Positions 1 to 10,289 of a stretch of DNA of 50,696 nucleotides are shown piece by piece. Origin of the DNA: Rothia nasimurium (GTDB taxonomy: Bacteria; Actinomycetota; Actinomycetes; Actinomycetales; Micrococcaceae); contig NZ_SPQC01000020.1 of the NCBI RefSeq assembly GCF_004569295.1, positions 1 to 50,696 of the forward strand. Reading direction: 5' to 3'. A program made the position numbers and the translations under genes. The notes under the pieces were generated by a model, which was given only the letters and a program-made list of their open reading frames with translations, was not told the DNA's origin and ran no database searches. Numbering within the stretch: position 1 is the stretch's first letter; each line of letters begins with the position of its first letter.

Positions 1-434
1 CTCCCACCCCGCTCACCCCGGTTGAGGCTGAAAACGTCACCGACATCGACGAGAGCGGAACCTTCGGCCTGGTTCTGGCCAACAGCAACGACATCTACGC
101 CGCAACCTACAGCCCCGACCGGGGCCACTGGCTCATGGGTGGAAAAATCTCTACGGTTGGAGCCAAATCCCTAGAGCTCTGCGGCCATCAGCGTCTCAGC
201 GAGACAGTTCTGGTCTACTGCCAAGCCCGTGCCGAAGGGGCCACACTGCTGACCAGCGCCGATAACGGGCTTACCTGGACCACCCACGAGCTAGACCCAG
301 CCGCCTCCTACCTGTTAGAGGCCTACTACACCAACGAAACCTACACCCTCGAAGTTGGCTACCCGGCCTGGGTGCCCTCAAGCAGCACCACCCTCATCAC
401 CTCATCCGACGGCCTTACCTGGCAGACCCGCTAA
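1..434 (+). CDS. C-terminal part of a BNR/Asp-box repeat protein (5' partial)
   Basis: The reading frame is open from base 3 to the TAA at 432-434, so the gene starts outside the window. The visible 143 residues contain an Asp-box-like motif, SADNGLTW (pattern S-x-D-x-G-x-T-W), and a degenerate second copy, SSDGLTW, at the very C-terminus. Such boxes form turns in beta-propeller sialidases and other exo-type or sensor-like propellers. No catalytic residues, anchor or membrane segment are visible in this part. It could be a secreted or lipid-anchored propeller of unknown substrate; a true sialidase cannot be claimed. The stop is followed 38 bases later by a strong bidirectional hairpin. Confidence 0.6.
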   Translation, partial: PTPLTPVEAENVTDIDESGTFGLVLANSNDIYAATYSPDRGHWLMGGKISTVGAKSLELCGHQRLSETVLVYCQARAEGATLLTSADNGLTWTTHELDPAASYLLEAYYTNETYTLEVGYPAWVPSSSTTLITSSDGLTWQTR

Positions 435-435
435 C

Positions 436-448
436 CACCGGCGTCCGC
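436..448 (+). repeat. Copy of the 13-base motif CACCGGCGTCCGC
   Basis: This intergenic copy lies just after the stop of the Asp-box gene and before its terminator hairpin. The same 13 bases recur at 36634-36646 and, on the other strand, at 9732-9744 and 43319-43331. See findings. Confidence 0.6.
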
Positions 449-471
449 CCCCTGCCCCCGGGCAGGTGCAA

Positions 472-509
472 AAAACCGGGTGGTCAGCTCTAGCTGACCA
501 CCCGGTTTT
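472..509. terminator. Bidirectional terminator between convergent genes
   Basis: A perfect 18-base inverted repeat (arms 472-489 and 492-509, two-base loop CT) begins with AAAA and ends with TTTT. It therefore has a U-tract in both directions. It sits between the convergent Asp-box gene and crp and would serve both. Confidence 0.85.
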
Positions 510-544
510 AGAGTATTGAGAGCAGTCAGGACGCCAGCCCCACC

Positions 545-1222
545 TTAGCGGGAGCGCTGGCGCAGACGCTGCAGGTCGAGGATGACCACAGCGCGAGCTT
601 CCAGACGGATCCAGCCGCGGGAAACGAACTCGGCCAGAGCCTTATTGACGGTCTCACGGGAAGCGCCGACCAGCTGGGCCAGCTCTTCCTGGGTCAGTTC
701 GTGGGCAACCAGCACACCGTCGGTAGCAGGACGGCCGAAGCGGTCAGCCAGGTCAAGCAGGGCCTTGGCAACGCGACCGGGAACGTCTGAGAAGACCAGG
801 TCGGCCAGGTTCTCGTTGGTGCGGCGCAGGCGGCGGGCCAGAGCCTGCAGAACCTGAGCGGAGATGTTGGGGGACTTCTCCATGGCCTTGCGCAGGGACT
901 CGTGCTTCACGCCTGCCAGGCGGGTCTCAGAGACAGCGGTTGCGCTGGTTGAACGGGGTGAGGGGTCAAACAGGGCCATCTCACCGAAGATTTCGCCGGG
1001 GCCCATGATAGCTACCAGGTTCTCACGACCGTCAGAGGCAGTGCGGCCCAGCTTCATCTTGCCTGAGATAACGAAGTAGAGCTGGTCGCCCTGGTCGCCT
1101 TCGTAGAAGAGGGTGGCGCCGCGTGAAAGGTCAACTTCGGTGATGTCTTCGGTCAGTGCTGCAAAGGCTTCGTCGTCGAGTGAAGCGAACAGCGGAGCAC
1201 GGCGTAGTACTTCAATATCCAT
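545..1222 (-). CDS. crp: Crp/Fnr-family regulator, GlxR/Crp type
   Basis: A 225-residue cAMP-responsive global regulator, the length typical of actinobacterial Crp/GlxR. An N-terminal cyclic-nucleotide-binding domain carries the phosphate-binding cassette at residues 76-96 (GEIFGEMALFDPSPRS..A). A long dimer helix spans about 112-143, and a C-terminal winged HTH at about 178-201 reads TQEELAQLVGASRETVNKAL. The ATG at 1222 is preceded by AGGAG about 12 bases upstream, a slightly long spacing. The gene diverges from marP, and nth, Nudix and acs lie nearby, as around M. tuberculosis Rv3676. A perfect 18-base palindrome 53 bases upstream of the start is a likely operator. In Corynebacterium, GlxR controls carbon metabolism including acs; that link is only inferred here. 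Confidence 0.93.
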   Translation of the reverse strand: MDIEVLRRAPLFASLDDEAFAALTEDITEVDLSRGATLFYEGDQGDQLYFVISGKMKLGRTASDGRENLVAIMGPGEIFGEMALFDPSPRSTSATAVSETRLAGVKHESLRKAMEKSPNISAQVLQALARRLRRTNENLADLVFSDVPGRVAKALLDLADRFGRPATDGVLVAHELTQEELAQLVGASRETVNKALAEFVSRGWIRLEARAVVILDLQRLRQRSR

Positions 1223-1598
1223 GGTTCTCTTTTACTCCTGAAATGGTGGATCTAAAGGGCGATTCGAGTGCGGTGCCCTGTACGTACAGGGCGGGCAGAC
1301 TTCTAAGCATAGTCTTTGCCTGGTTCATCACACAGCACTTTTATCTGTGACTTATTCAACTATTACGAGCCTACAGGATATTTGGTGCTTTCGATACCCA
1401 AAGACTGCGGGCATAGGGTGCATCACCGAGAATTTTTCCCTAGTTTCCGCCTATTTTTTCAGGTTGGGAGTGTAGGCTGTGGTATTCCTGTGAGGGCTGA
1501 GCACCGGCAGGGCCCGCTCTATTTGCCTCGGTGTGTCTTGCCGCTGCGATAGATAGCGGAGCCAGGCCCGCTCGGCCCTCCCCGTTGAATGGAGAGTC
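1223..1598. other. Divergent crp-marP intergenic region
   Basis: This 376-base gap holds the promoters of two divergent genes. The only strong structure is the 18-base palindrome at 1275-1292. TCACA at 1344-1348 and TGTGA at 1358-1362 are in the wrong order and spacing for a Crp site. No credible small gene was seen. Confidence 0.5.
1275..1292. promoter_or_regulatory. Perfect 18-base palindrome upstream of crp
   Basis: GCCCTGTACGTACAGGGC is an uninterrupted palindrome (9+9, no loop). That favours a dimeric-protein operator over an RNA hairpin. It lies 53 bases upstream of the crp start and about 305 upstream of marP. It does not match the TGTGA-N6-TCACA Crp consensus, so another regulator is implied. 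Confidence 0.5.
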
Positions 1599-2771
1599 AT
1601 GACCGTACTTGACTGGGTCATTATCGCTATTATCGCCCTCTACTTTTTAGCCGGTATACGGCAGGGCCTCTTTGTCACCCTCGGCACCTTCGTAGGTTTC
1701 GTGCTGGGCGCAGCTGCCGCTATTTATGCTACCCCCTGGGTGATTAACCAGGTCAATTCGCGGTGGCACCTTCTTGCCGGACTGGGGACAGTGCTCGCCT
1801 GCCTGGTGCTGGGGCAGACCCTGGGCATGACCCTGGGTAGCGCAATCCGTAGGGCAAGCGACCGCACACCCCTGCGCGGCCTAGAGCGACTTGCAGGCGG
1901 TGTTCTCAACATGGTGCTGGCTTCGCTGGTCATCGTGACCGTGGTGCTGGTCGTCCGCCCCCTGGGCATCCCCGCGGTGACTGCCCTTACCGCGGAATCT
2001 AAGGTGGTGACCTGGATGATGCAGGTGACCCCGGCGTCCGCCCAGGAGAAGGTCACCGAAATCCGCGGCCAGATTGTGCAGGCTACCGGCCTGCCCGAGA
2101 TTTCTCAGCCGCTTTACCCTGAGCAGTCCGCCCCGCTCGGCACCATCGAAACAGCCGCTCTGGAAGAAGCCGGCTGGTCGGTAGTGCAGGTCGTGGGCGC
2201 AGCCCAGGCCTGTAATTACACATCTGAGGGCTCGGGCTTCGTGGTGGACGGCGGCCTGGTCGTCACCAATGCCCACGTGGTGGCGGGAGTCAGCACCCCA
2301 ACCCTGCTGAGCCGCGACAGCCAGGCCGTCACCGGCGATGTGGTCTACTACGACACCGAACGCGATATCGCCATTATCAGCGCCCCAGACCTGGCCCTCG
2401 CCCCCCTGACCGTCAACGGAGCCGAGGTCGCTTCGGACACCGAGGTTGCCTTTATGGGCTACCCGGGCGGCGGCCCCTTCACCAGCCGGGCCGCAATCGT
2501 CCAGGGGCTCGGCTACACCCAAACCATCAATTCGCAGACCGGCGAAACCAACCCCTCCCGTCTGGTCTACCAGCTAGCTGCCCAGGTCCAGCAGGGCAAC
2601 TCGGGCGGCCCTGTACTCACCGAGGATGGGCAGGTCATGGCTATGGTCTTTGCCAAGTCGACCCAGAGCCAGACCGGCTACGCTGTTCCGGCCTCGCAAA
2701 TTCTTGAGGCTCTGGCCCAGGTCAGCGCTGCCTCACCCGAGGTTGCCACCGGCCAGTGCGTACCTAACTAG
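1599..2771 (+). CDS. marP: MarP-family membrane-anchored serine protease (CvpA-like N-terminus)
   Basis: This 390-residue protein has four hydrophobic helices within residues 1-125 (CvpA/colicin V production-like region), then an extracytoplasmic trypsin-like domain. The catalytic triad is visible: His226 in TNAHVV, Asp256 in RDIAI and Ser335 in GNSGGPV. Cys205, just before the protease domain, and Cys387 at the C-terminus match the cysteine pair that forms a regulatory disulfide in mycobacterial MarP (Rv3671c), which protects against acid and oxidative stress. The start follows GGAGAG at good distance. In mycobacteria the gene is in the same Nudix/nth/crp cluster; here it is divergent from crp. 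Substrate unknown. Confidence 0.9.
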   Translation: MTVLDWVIIAIIALYFLAGIRQGLFVTLGTFVGFVLGAAAAIYATPWVINQVNSRWHLLAGLGTVLACLVLGQTLGMTLGSAIRRASDRTPLRGLERLAGGVLNMVLASLVIVTVVLVVRPLGIPAVTALTAESKVVTWMMQVTPASAQEKVTEIRGQIVQATGLPEISQPLYPEQSAPLGTIETAALEEAGWSVVQVVGAAQACNYTSEGSGFVVDGGLVVTNAHVVAGVSTPTLLSRDSQAVTGDVVYYDTERDIAIISAPDLALAPLTVNGAEVASDTEVAFMGYPGGGPFTSRAAIVQGLGYTQTINSQTGETNPSRLVYQLAAQVQQGNSGGPVLTEDGQVMAMVFAKSTQSQTGYAVPASQILEALAQVSAASPEVATGQCVPN

Positions 2772-2792
2772 GGCTTCGCGGTCTGGGCGCGA

Positions 2793-3248
2793 CTAGCCCA
2801 GGTGGCGGGCTAGGAAGGTGAGGGCTAGCTCGTAGCCTTGGGCACCTGCACCGGCAATCACAGCGATCGCCTGGGGCGATACGTAGGAGTGGTGGCGGAA
2901 GGGCTCCCGCTTGTGCACGTTAGAGAGGTGTACTTCGACGACCGGCAGTTCGGCTGCTTCCAGGGCGTCATGCAGGGCCACAGAAGTGTGGGTGTAGGCT
3001 GCCGGGTTGATGATGATACCGGCGGACGCGGTACGGGCTGCCTGGATTGCGTCGATGAGGTCGCCCTCGTGGTTGGACTGCATGAAGCTCACTTCGTAGC
3101 CCAGCTCAGCGGCTTGGGCGCGCAGAGTGGCTTCGATATCGGCTAGGGTGGTGTGCCCGTAAATCTCGGGTTTGCGTACGCCGAGCAGGTTGAGGTTGGG
3201 TCCGTTGATCACGGAGATATGTCGTGGTGCAGTCTGTGGTGTTGCCAT
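2793..3248 (-). CDS. aroQ: 3-dehydroquinate dehydratase, type II
   Basis: Dehydrates 3-dehydroquinate to 3-dehydroshikimate in the shikimate pathway; cytosolic dodecamer in the family. The ATG at 3248 gives 151 residues, the usual size. Longer readings to 3344 would add an improbable basic tail across the terminator. Signature NGPNLNLLG is at residues 15-23, catalytic Tyr30 in the flexible lid (RKPEIYG), QSNHEG at 57-62 and catalytic His107 in VEVHLSN. It lies downstream of acs on the same strand but behind a hairpin, so it probably has its own promoter. The ribosome binding site is weak. Confidence 0.93.
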   Translation of the reverse strand: MATPQTAPRHISVINGPNLNLLGVRKPEIYGHTTLADIEATLRAQAAELGYEVSFMQSNHEGDLIDAIQAARTASAGIIINPAAYTHTSVALHDALEAAELPVVEVHLSNVHKREPFRHHSYVSPQAIAVIAGAGAQGYELALTFLARHLG

Positions 3249-3269
3249 AGCTTTTAGTTTTTCACACGA

Positions 3270-3323
3270 AAACGCCCGCCTCCAGCTTGCTGCCATAGAT
3301 GGAGCACAATGGGGCGGGCGTTT
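3270..3323 (-). terminator. Probable terminator of acs
   Basis: The 11-base arms AAACGCCCGCC (3270-3280) and GGCGGGCGTTT (3313-3323) are perfectly complementary around a 32-base loop. On the minus strand the second arm ends in a short T-run. It lies between the acs stop and aroQ. The long loop lowers confidence. Confidence 0.55.
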
Positions 3324-3362
3324 AATCAAAAACACTGGCCTCATCCTGTTGTGTCGTGCGTT

Positions 3363-5300
<1,938 letters not shown>

Positions 5301-5387
5301 GGTTTGCCTTCCTGTTCTGTGGGGCGCGTCATTGATGTGCGCCACAAATGGACTTTTTCTCACCTTAGCGCACCCTGTAGCGCTAGT

Positions 5388-5399
5388 CACAAATTTGTG
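5388..5399. promoter_or_regulatory. Palindrome CACAAATTTGTG between acs and nth
   Basis: A perfect 12-base palindrome 88 bases upstream of acs and 81 upstream of nth. A half-site-like CCACAAATGG occurs at 5342-5351. It could be an operator for acs. It does not have the Crp site order TGTGA...TCACA. Confidence 0.35.
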
Positions 5400-5479
5400 C
5401 GTTCGTGTTACGCGAAATCAGGACGCCGGTGGCAGCTAACCGGGGCGCCGCAAGGACGGGCGGCGGTAGGCTTGGGTAT

Positions 5480-6382
5480 ATGCCCCTACATGCCGATGTA
5501 CCTCTTAGCCCTGACGAGCTCGCCCAGCTTGAAACCCGCTCTGTACCCGAGCCCAAAGCGCGCGCGTCCGCCCGAAAGCACGCCCGCGCGGCAGCTCATG
5601 GTGAGACCGAAAGCCCCCTAGCCCTCACCCGTCGCGCCCGCAAAATTAACCGTATTTTGGGGGAGACCTACCCCTATGCGGTTGCCGAACTCGACTTTGA
5701 TAATCCCTTTGAGCTCCTGGTAGCTACAGTCCTCTCGGCTCAAACCACCGACGTGCGCGTGAATGCCACCACCCCCGAACTTTTTGCCCGCTACCCCGAT
5801 GCGGCGGCGCTGGCGTCCGCGCGGATTGAAGACGTGGAATACATCGTGCGGCCCCTGGGCTTCTACCGCTCCAAGGCCAAGGCAATCGTGAACCTGGCAG
5901 CCCAGCTGATGGCAGATTACCGCGGGCAGGTACCGGGCAGGCTTGAGGAGCTGGTGAAGCTCCCCGGGGTGGGGCGAAAAACCGCTTTCGTGGTGCTGGG
6001 TAATGCCTTTGGCAAGCCGGGTCTTACCGTCGATACTCACTTCGGCCGCCTAGCCCGCCGCTTTGGCTTCACCACCGAAGATGACCCCGTTAAGGTCGAA
6101 CACGACGTCGCTGAGCTGTTTGAACCCAAGGACTGGACGCGGCTTTCCCACCGCCTGGTCTACCACGGCCGCCGTATCTGCCACGCCCAAAAACCGGCCT
6201 GCGGGGCCTGCCCCGTTGCGGACCTCTGCCCGGCCTACGGTGCCGGTGAAACCGACCCGGTGGCGGCAGAAAAACTGCTCAAGTACGAGATGGCTCCGGG
6301 GCGCGAGCGCCTGCACCTGCGCTTTGTGCAGGGCGCTACCCGTCGCCAGCTGCGGGAAGAGGGGTGGACGCTCAGTGCCTAG
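5480..6382 (+). CDS. nth: Endonuclease III
   Basis: DNA glycosylase/AP lyase that removes oxidised pyrimidines (base excision repair). The 300-residue reading starts at ATG 5480. An in-frame ATG at 5405 is possible but would put 25 low-complexity residues in front. Residues 1-45 are a basic extension not needed by the family. The HhH motif LPGVGRKTA contains catalytic Lys167, and Asp185 is in VDTHFGRLARR. The [4Fe-4S] ligands Cys234, 241, 244 and 250 have the exact C-x6-C-x2-C-x5-C spacing. TAGGCT lies seven bases before the start and no good Shine-Dalgarno is present, which fits a leaderless message. It overlaps the following Nudix gene. Confidence 0.94.
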   Translation: MPLHADVPLSPDELAQLETRSVPEPKARASARKHARAAAHGETESPLALTRRARKINRILGETYPYAVAELDFDNPFELLVATVLSAQTTDVRVNATTPELFARYPDAAALASARIEDVEYIVRPLGFYRSKAKAIVNLAAQLMADYRGQVPGRLEELVKLPGVGRKTAFVVLGNAFGKPGLTVDTHFGRLARRFGFTTEDDPVKVEHDVAELFEPKDWTRLSHRLVYHGRRICHAQKPACGACPVADLCPAYGAGETDPVAAEKLLKYEMAPGRERLHLRFVQGATRRQLREEGWTLSA

Positions 6383-7133
6383 GGAAGAGATGTCAGGGGA
6401 AGAGATAGCGGGACAGCACTCCGCCCTAGCAGCCCTGCAGGAGTTGGCGGAACGGGCCCCGAGCGTTGTGCGCCCCGAGGATTCGTGGCCGATTGGGCAG
6501 ATGGACCCGGGCACCGTTAAAGAGGCCGCTGTGCTGGTGCTGATGGGGGTGCTTGATGAGGCTCCGGCGCAGAATACCGGGTGCGGCACGGTTGCTTCGG
6601 ACCTTGACCTCTTGGTGCTGGTGCGGTCGGATGCCCTGCGCCACCATGCCGGTCAGCCTGCCCTACCCGGTGGGCGGATTGACCCTGAGGACTACGACGA
6701 GGCAGCCCGTACCGGCCGAACCGTCCAGCAGGTAGCTGCCCTGCGGGAGGCTGTGGAAGAGACCGGCCTGCAGGCTGAGGGGGTGCGCCTGCTGGGTCAG
6801 CTCCCGGCGGTTGATTTACCGGTCAGTAATTACCGGGTGACTCCCGTACTGGGCTGGTGGGATTTGCCGACCCCGGTGGAGGCAGTAGACCGGAACGAGT
6901 CAACCCTGGTGGTGCGTGTACCGGTGGCAGACCTTCTGAACCCGGCTAACCGGCTGACCATGACGGTGACTCGCGGCCGGACCAGGCACAAGTCCCCGGC
7001 TTTTGAGGTGACCGGCGACTTCGCCCCCTTTACCATCTGGGGTTTCACCGGCAACCTGCTCTCCCGTGTCTTTGAAGAGCTGGGCTGGGAAGAGCCCTGG
7101 GATAAGAAGCGCACCCGGGAAGCTGGAAGCTAA
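6375..7133 (+). CDS. Nudix hydrolase, CoA pyrophosphatase-like
   Basis: Cleaves a nucleoside-diphosphate-linked substrate, probably coenzyme A to phosphopantetheine. Evidence is the CoA-pyrophosphatase signature LRHHAGQPALPGGRID (PGG at 98-100) and a Nudix helix REAVEETGL (124-132). Between these lies an insertion (EDYDEAARTGRTVQ) that spaces the G-x5-E part of the box. GTG 6375 overlaps the nth stop by eight bases and has GAGGGGTGG upstream; ATG 6390 is an alternative five codons later. The nth-Nudix coupling is conserved in actinobacteria. The exact substrate is inferred only from the signature. Confidence 0.87.
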   Translation: MPREEMSGEEIAGQHSALAALQELAERAPSVVRPEDSWPIGQMDPGTVKEAAVLVLMGVLDEAPAQNTGCGTVASDLDLLVLVRSDALRHHAGQPALPGGRIDPEDYDEAARTGRTVQQVAALREAVEETGLQAEGVRLLGQLPAVDLPVSNYRVTPVLGWWDLPTPVEAVDRNESTLVVRVPVADLLNPANRLTMTVTRGRTRHKSPAFEVTGDFAPFTIWGFTGNLLSRVFEELGWEEPWDKKRTREAGS

Positions 7134-7284
7134 AATCTGCTACACCGGCCAGGGCAGTAGGACGGGCGCGGTGTAGCCAGCTGGCTGGGTCTGGCGTGAA
7201 TCGGGGCGAGCGCTCTGCGCGAGCTCCGAGAGGGTCAGCTGGCGAACCGCGTCTGTCTGCGCCTGTCCGCCTGCCTTATCTGCC

Positions 7285-9054
7285 CTACTTAGCTTGTGAA
7301 TAATCGTCGGTGGTGACCACGGTGACGGGGAATTCGACGTCGGTGGGACCGAAGATGAGTTCGGCGGCGGCTTGCGCTGATTCGCGCACAATTTCGGCGG
7401 CGCGGGCTGATTCGCCGACTGGCCCGTAGAGCATGATTTCGTCGTGGAGGAAGTAGACCAGGCGGGTTTGCATGCGTTTGCCGAAGCGGCGTTCGGTGCG
7501 GAGGCGTTTGCGGATTTGGGCCATCCAGATGATGGCCCATTCGGCGGCGGTTCCCTGGATAACGAAGTTGCGGGTGAAGCGGCTGTGGGCGCGGGCTGCT
7601 GAGCGGGCGGCACGTTCGTCGGCAGCGGTGACCTGGTTGCGTTGGGCTTGGAACCAGGCGTGGGAGGGAGCGGGGGAGGTACGCCCCAGATAGGTGGTGA
7701 CCTGCCCGCCGCGGAGACCTACGTCGGCAGCGCGTTCGGTGAGGCCGATAGCGGCTGGGAACATTTTTTTGAGGTGGGGCATGAGTTGTCCGCCTTCGCC
7801 GGTGGTGGCTCCGTACATGGCGGCCAGCAGTGCGATTTTGGCGTGGGAGCGGTCGTTGAGCACGCTGCCGGTGCGTTCGCCGATGTGGGCGATGCCGAGG
7901 TAGAGGTCGGTGCCGCGTCCGGCGACGGCGAGGGCACGGTCGCCGCTCATGACGGCGAGGATGCGCGGTTCGATTTGGGCGGCGTCTGCGACGGTGAGTA
8001 TCATGCCCTCTTCGGCGCGGATGGCGGGGCGGACGTCCTTGGGGATTTGCATGGCGCCGCCGCCGTGCCCGCCCCAGCGGCCGGTGGCGGCGGAGCCGAC
8101 TTCGTAGGTGGGGTGGAAGCGGTTGTTGGTTACCCAGGTGTCGAGCCAGTTCCAGCCGTTGGCGGTGTAGAGGCGGGCGAGGCGTTTGTAGTCGAGCAGG
8201 GGGCGGACGAGCTGCCAGCGTTCTTCGCGCAGGTGGGGGACGGCGTTGGCCCATTCGGTGAGTTCCCATTTGCGGGTGGAGGTGACTGAGTGGCCGGCTG
8301 CCTGGAGGGTTTTGAGGACTTCTTGGGGTGAGTCGGGGTTGAGGTTGGGGGCGCCGAGTTCTTCGCGGATGCGGGTGGCGAGGCGCTCCATCTTGTAGGG
8401 GCGGTCGTAGCCTGTGGGGCGGGGGCCGAGGGCGTGTTCGAGGATTTTTTCGTGGATGGTGCGGTTCCAGGGCATGCCGTAGTGCTTCATTTCGGCTGCG
8501 ATGAGGGCGCCCTGGGATTCTGCGGCGAGTAGGAGGGAGAGCCGGGCTGGGGCTGGGCAGGCGGCGACGGCCTCTAGCTGGGTACGGAGTTCGGTGAGCA
8601 GGGCGGACGCGGTTGGACCGGCGGCCTCGTGCTGTTCGGGGGAGGCTGGGTCTAGGTCGTCAAAGAGGGAGGTTTGCCCCTCGATTTGTAGCCTGGCGGG
8701 TAGCACTCCTGCCGGGGGCGCGGGTTCGGGGGTGAGGTCGATGGTGGGCGTGTAGGGCAGCCGGTTTTGGGCTCGGGTGGCGGCGGTGAGCAGGATTCGC
8801 TGGGTAAGGCGCAGGTCGTGGCAGGACGCCGGTGAGACGCCAGCTGCCAGCAGGGCGGGCATGAGCTCGCGGGCGTCCGCCCAGGCCCAGCGGATCACCC
8901 GGTGCGGGTTTTGGGCTTCTACCGCCCGCACAAAGTCGGGGAGCTTAGTGAAGGGGAAGGTCCGGTGGGTGCCTGAGCTGGTGTCGTTCAGCGTAATGGC
9001 CTCCCACAGGGGCGTATCGCCGGGTGAGGTTGCTGGGCCAAGTACGATGTACAT
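7285..9054 (-). CDS. Family A DNA polymerase-like protein (bifunctional exonuclease/polymerase type)
   Basis: This 589-residue protein resembles the short actinobacterial 'bifunctional 3'-5' exonuclease/DNA polymerase' group. It has an N-terminal, weakly recognisable exonuclease-like part (about 1-200) and a family A palm/fingers domain. Motif A reads VADAAQIEPRIL with Asp357, motif B is R402-x3-K406 ... YG 414-415, and motif C is HDE 537-539. Motif A departs from the DYSQIELR of Pol I by replacing Tyr-Ser with Ala-Ala, so fidelity or nucleotide choice may differ. It is convergent with the Nudix gene and divergent from tadA. The region 7134-7284 between the two stops holds only a weak 8-base inverted repeat. 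Confidence 0.82.
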   Translation of the reverse strand: MYIVLGPATSPGDTPLWEAITLNDTSSGTHRTFPFTKLPDFVRAVEAQNPHRVIRWAWADARELMPALLAAGVSPASCHDLRLTQRILLTAATRAQNRLPYTPTIDLTPEPAPPAGVLPARLQIEGQTSLFDDLDPASPEQHEAAGPTASALLTELRTQLEAVAACPAPARLSLLLAAESQGALIAAEMKHYGMPWNRTIHEKILEHALGPRPTGYDRPYKMERLATRIREELGAPNLNPDSPQEVLKTLQAAGHSVTSTRKWELTEWANAVPHLREERWQLVRPLLDYKRLARLYTANGWNWLDTWVTNNRFHPTYEVGSAATGRWGGHGGGAMQIPKDVRPAIRAEEGMILTVADAAQIEPRILAVMSGDRALAVAGRGTDLYLGIAHIGERTGSVLNDRSHAKIALLAAMYGATTGEGGQLMPHLKKMFPAAIGLTERAADVGLRGGQVTTYLGRTSPAPSHAWFQAQRNQVTAADERAARSAARAHSRFTRNFVIQGTAAEWAIIWMAQIRKRLRTERRFGKRMQTRLVYFLHDEIMLYGPVGESARAAEIVRESAQAAAELIFGPTDVEFPVTVVTTDDYSQAK

Positions 9055-9167
9055 CTTTCTATTATGCCGTTTGCGCTGTTCACAGGGCTAGACACGGCAC
9101 TTCTTCTGTGGCATAAAGAGAGGCAAGAGAAAGATGCCGGGGCAGGGGCCTACCCTGAAAGGTAGCC

Positions 9168-10289
9168 ATGCCCGATACTGAGATGCGTGTGCGCCGGTCG
9201 CGGCGCCGTTTCTTTGAGCCCCTCCCCACAGACCTACCCGATGATGTGCCGCTCTTAGCGGTAGAACCGGCCGAGACCGACCTGGGCCCGCTCACACCCC
9301 TGGTGAGCAGGGAAGGGCTGACCGATATTTTCGTTAACGGCCCCCAGGATATCTGGTACGAGACTGCCGGTACCCTGCACCGGGCTGCCATTACCTTCCC
9401 CGACGACGAAGCCGTCCGGGCACTTGCTACCCGGCTGATTCTATCGGCAGGTGGCCGCCTGGACGACGCCTACCCGGCTGCCGACGTCCAAACCCAGCAG
9501 GGAATCCGCATCCACGCCCTGCTTCCGCCCCTGAGCCGCTCCGGCACCCTGCTCTCCTTGCGCCTGCAACCGGCCCAGCGCCCGTCCTTACGGCAACTAC
9601 AAGAGCGCGGCATGATGGGGCGCGAGTTGGAGCAGGTGCTGCGGCAGCTGGTGCGCTCGCGGGCTAATCTGCTGGTCAGCGGGGGAACGGGTACCGGCAA
9701 GACCACCCTGCTGGGTGCCCTGCTGCAGGAGGCGGACGCCGGTGAGCGGCTACTGCTGGTAGAAGATACTTCTGAACTGCGCCTAGATCACCCGCATACT
9801 GTGAGCCTGCAGGCCCGGGCAGCTAACGCCGAAGGCCAGGGCGAGGTGGGGCTTGCCGAGCTGATTCGGCAGGCCCTTCGTATGCGGCCCAGTCGGCTGG
9901 TGGTGGGTGAGTGCCGCGGTGCTGAGGTCATGGACATGCTGACGGCTATGAACACCGGCCACTCCGGAAGCGGTACCACGGTGCACGCTAACTCAGCAGG
10001 GTCTGTGCCTGCCCGGCTTTACGCCATGGGGGCCCTCGCTGGGGTAAGTGGCCAGGCTGTGGCCCTACAGGCTGCGACAGCACTGGATTATATTGTGCAC
10101 CTTGAACGCGAGGGTAAGCACCGTATGGTACGCGGGGTTTACCGGCTGGTAGGCGGGCACAACCTTGCCGTTGAGCCGGTCTGTACCGTGGAGCCGCGCC
10201 GCCGTGGCACCTACCTGCGCTGGCACCCCGGTAGTGAAGAGCTCCAGCAGGCAGCCGGGCTGCCTCAGAGCGCAGGAATGGGTGCCTAA
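9168..10289 (+). CDS. tadA: Tad/Flp pilus assembly ATPase (CpaF/TadA-like)
   Basis: Cytosolic secretion ATPase powering assembly of Flp-type pili. It has 373 residues with an N-terminal all-beta/helical region, Walker A GGTGTGKTT (Lys178) and Walker B LVVGECRGAE (Glu248); the Asp-box/His region LLLVEDTSELRL lies between. The helicase neighbour and two TadE-like proteins downstream match the actinobacterial 'helicase/secretion neighbourhood' cluster. ATG 9168 follows GAAAGG. It is coupled to the next gene, sharing one base (stop 10287-10289, start 10289). Confidence 0.9.
   Translation: MPDTEMRVRRSRRRFFEPLPTDLPDDVPLLAVEPAETDLGPLTPLVSREGLTDIFVNGPQDIWYETAGTLHRAAITFPDDEAVRALATRLILSAGGRLDDAYPAADVQTQQGIRIHALLPPLSRSGTLLSLRLQPAQRPSLRQLQERGMMGRELEQVLRQLVRSRANLLVSGGTGTGKTTLLGALLQEADAGERLLLVEDTSELRLDHPHTVSLQARAANAEGQGEVGLAELIRQALRMRPSRLVVGECRGAEVMDMLTAMNTGHSGSGTTVHANSAGSVPARLYAMGALAGVSGQAVALQAATALDYIVHLEREGKHRMVRGVYRLVGGHNLAVEPVCTVEPRRRGTYLRWHPGSEELQQAAGLPQSAGMGA
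9732..9744 (-). repeat. Copy of the 13-base motif CACCGGCGTCCGC
   Basis: This copy lies inside tadA, where the plus strand reads gcggacgccggtg and encodes part of EADAGE. See findings. Confidence 0.55.

Noticed and set aside
1344-1362. TCACA ... TGTGA pair upstream of marP as a Crp site
   Set aside because: The half-sites are in the reverse order (TCACA first) and too close; a Crp/GlxR site is TGTGA-N6-TCACA.
6063-6374. Upstream extension of the Nudix ORF within nth
   Set aside because: Those codons overlap the nth coding frame and read as basic, low-complexity sequence; the GTG at 6375 with a ribosome binding site is a better start.
7139-7177. GCTACACC/GGTGTAGC inverted repeat as terminator between the Nudix and polymerase genes
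   Set aside because: Only eight base pairs with a 23-base loop and no U-tract; not strong enough to call.
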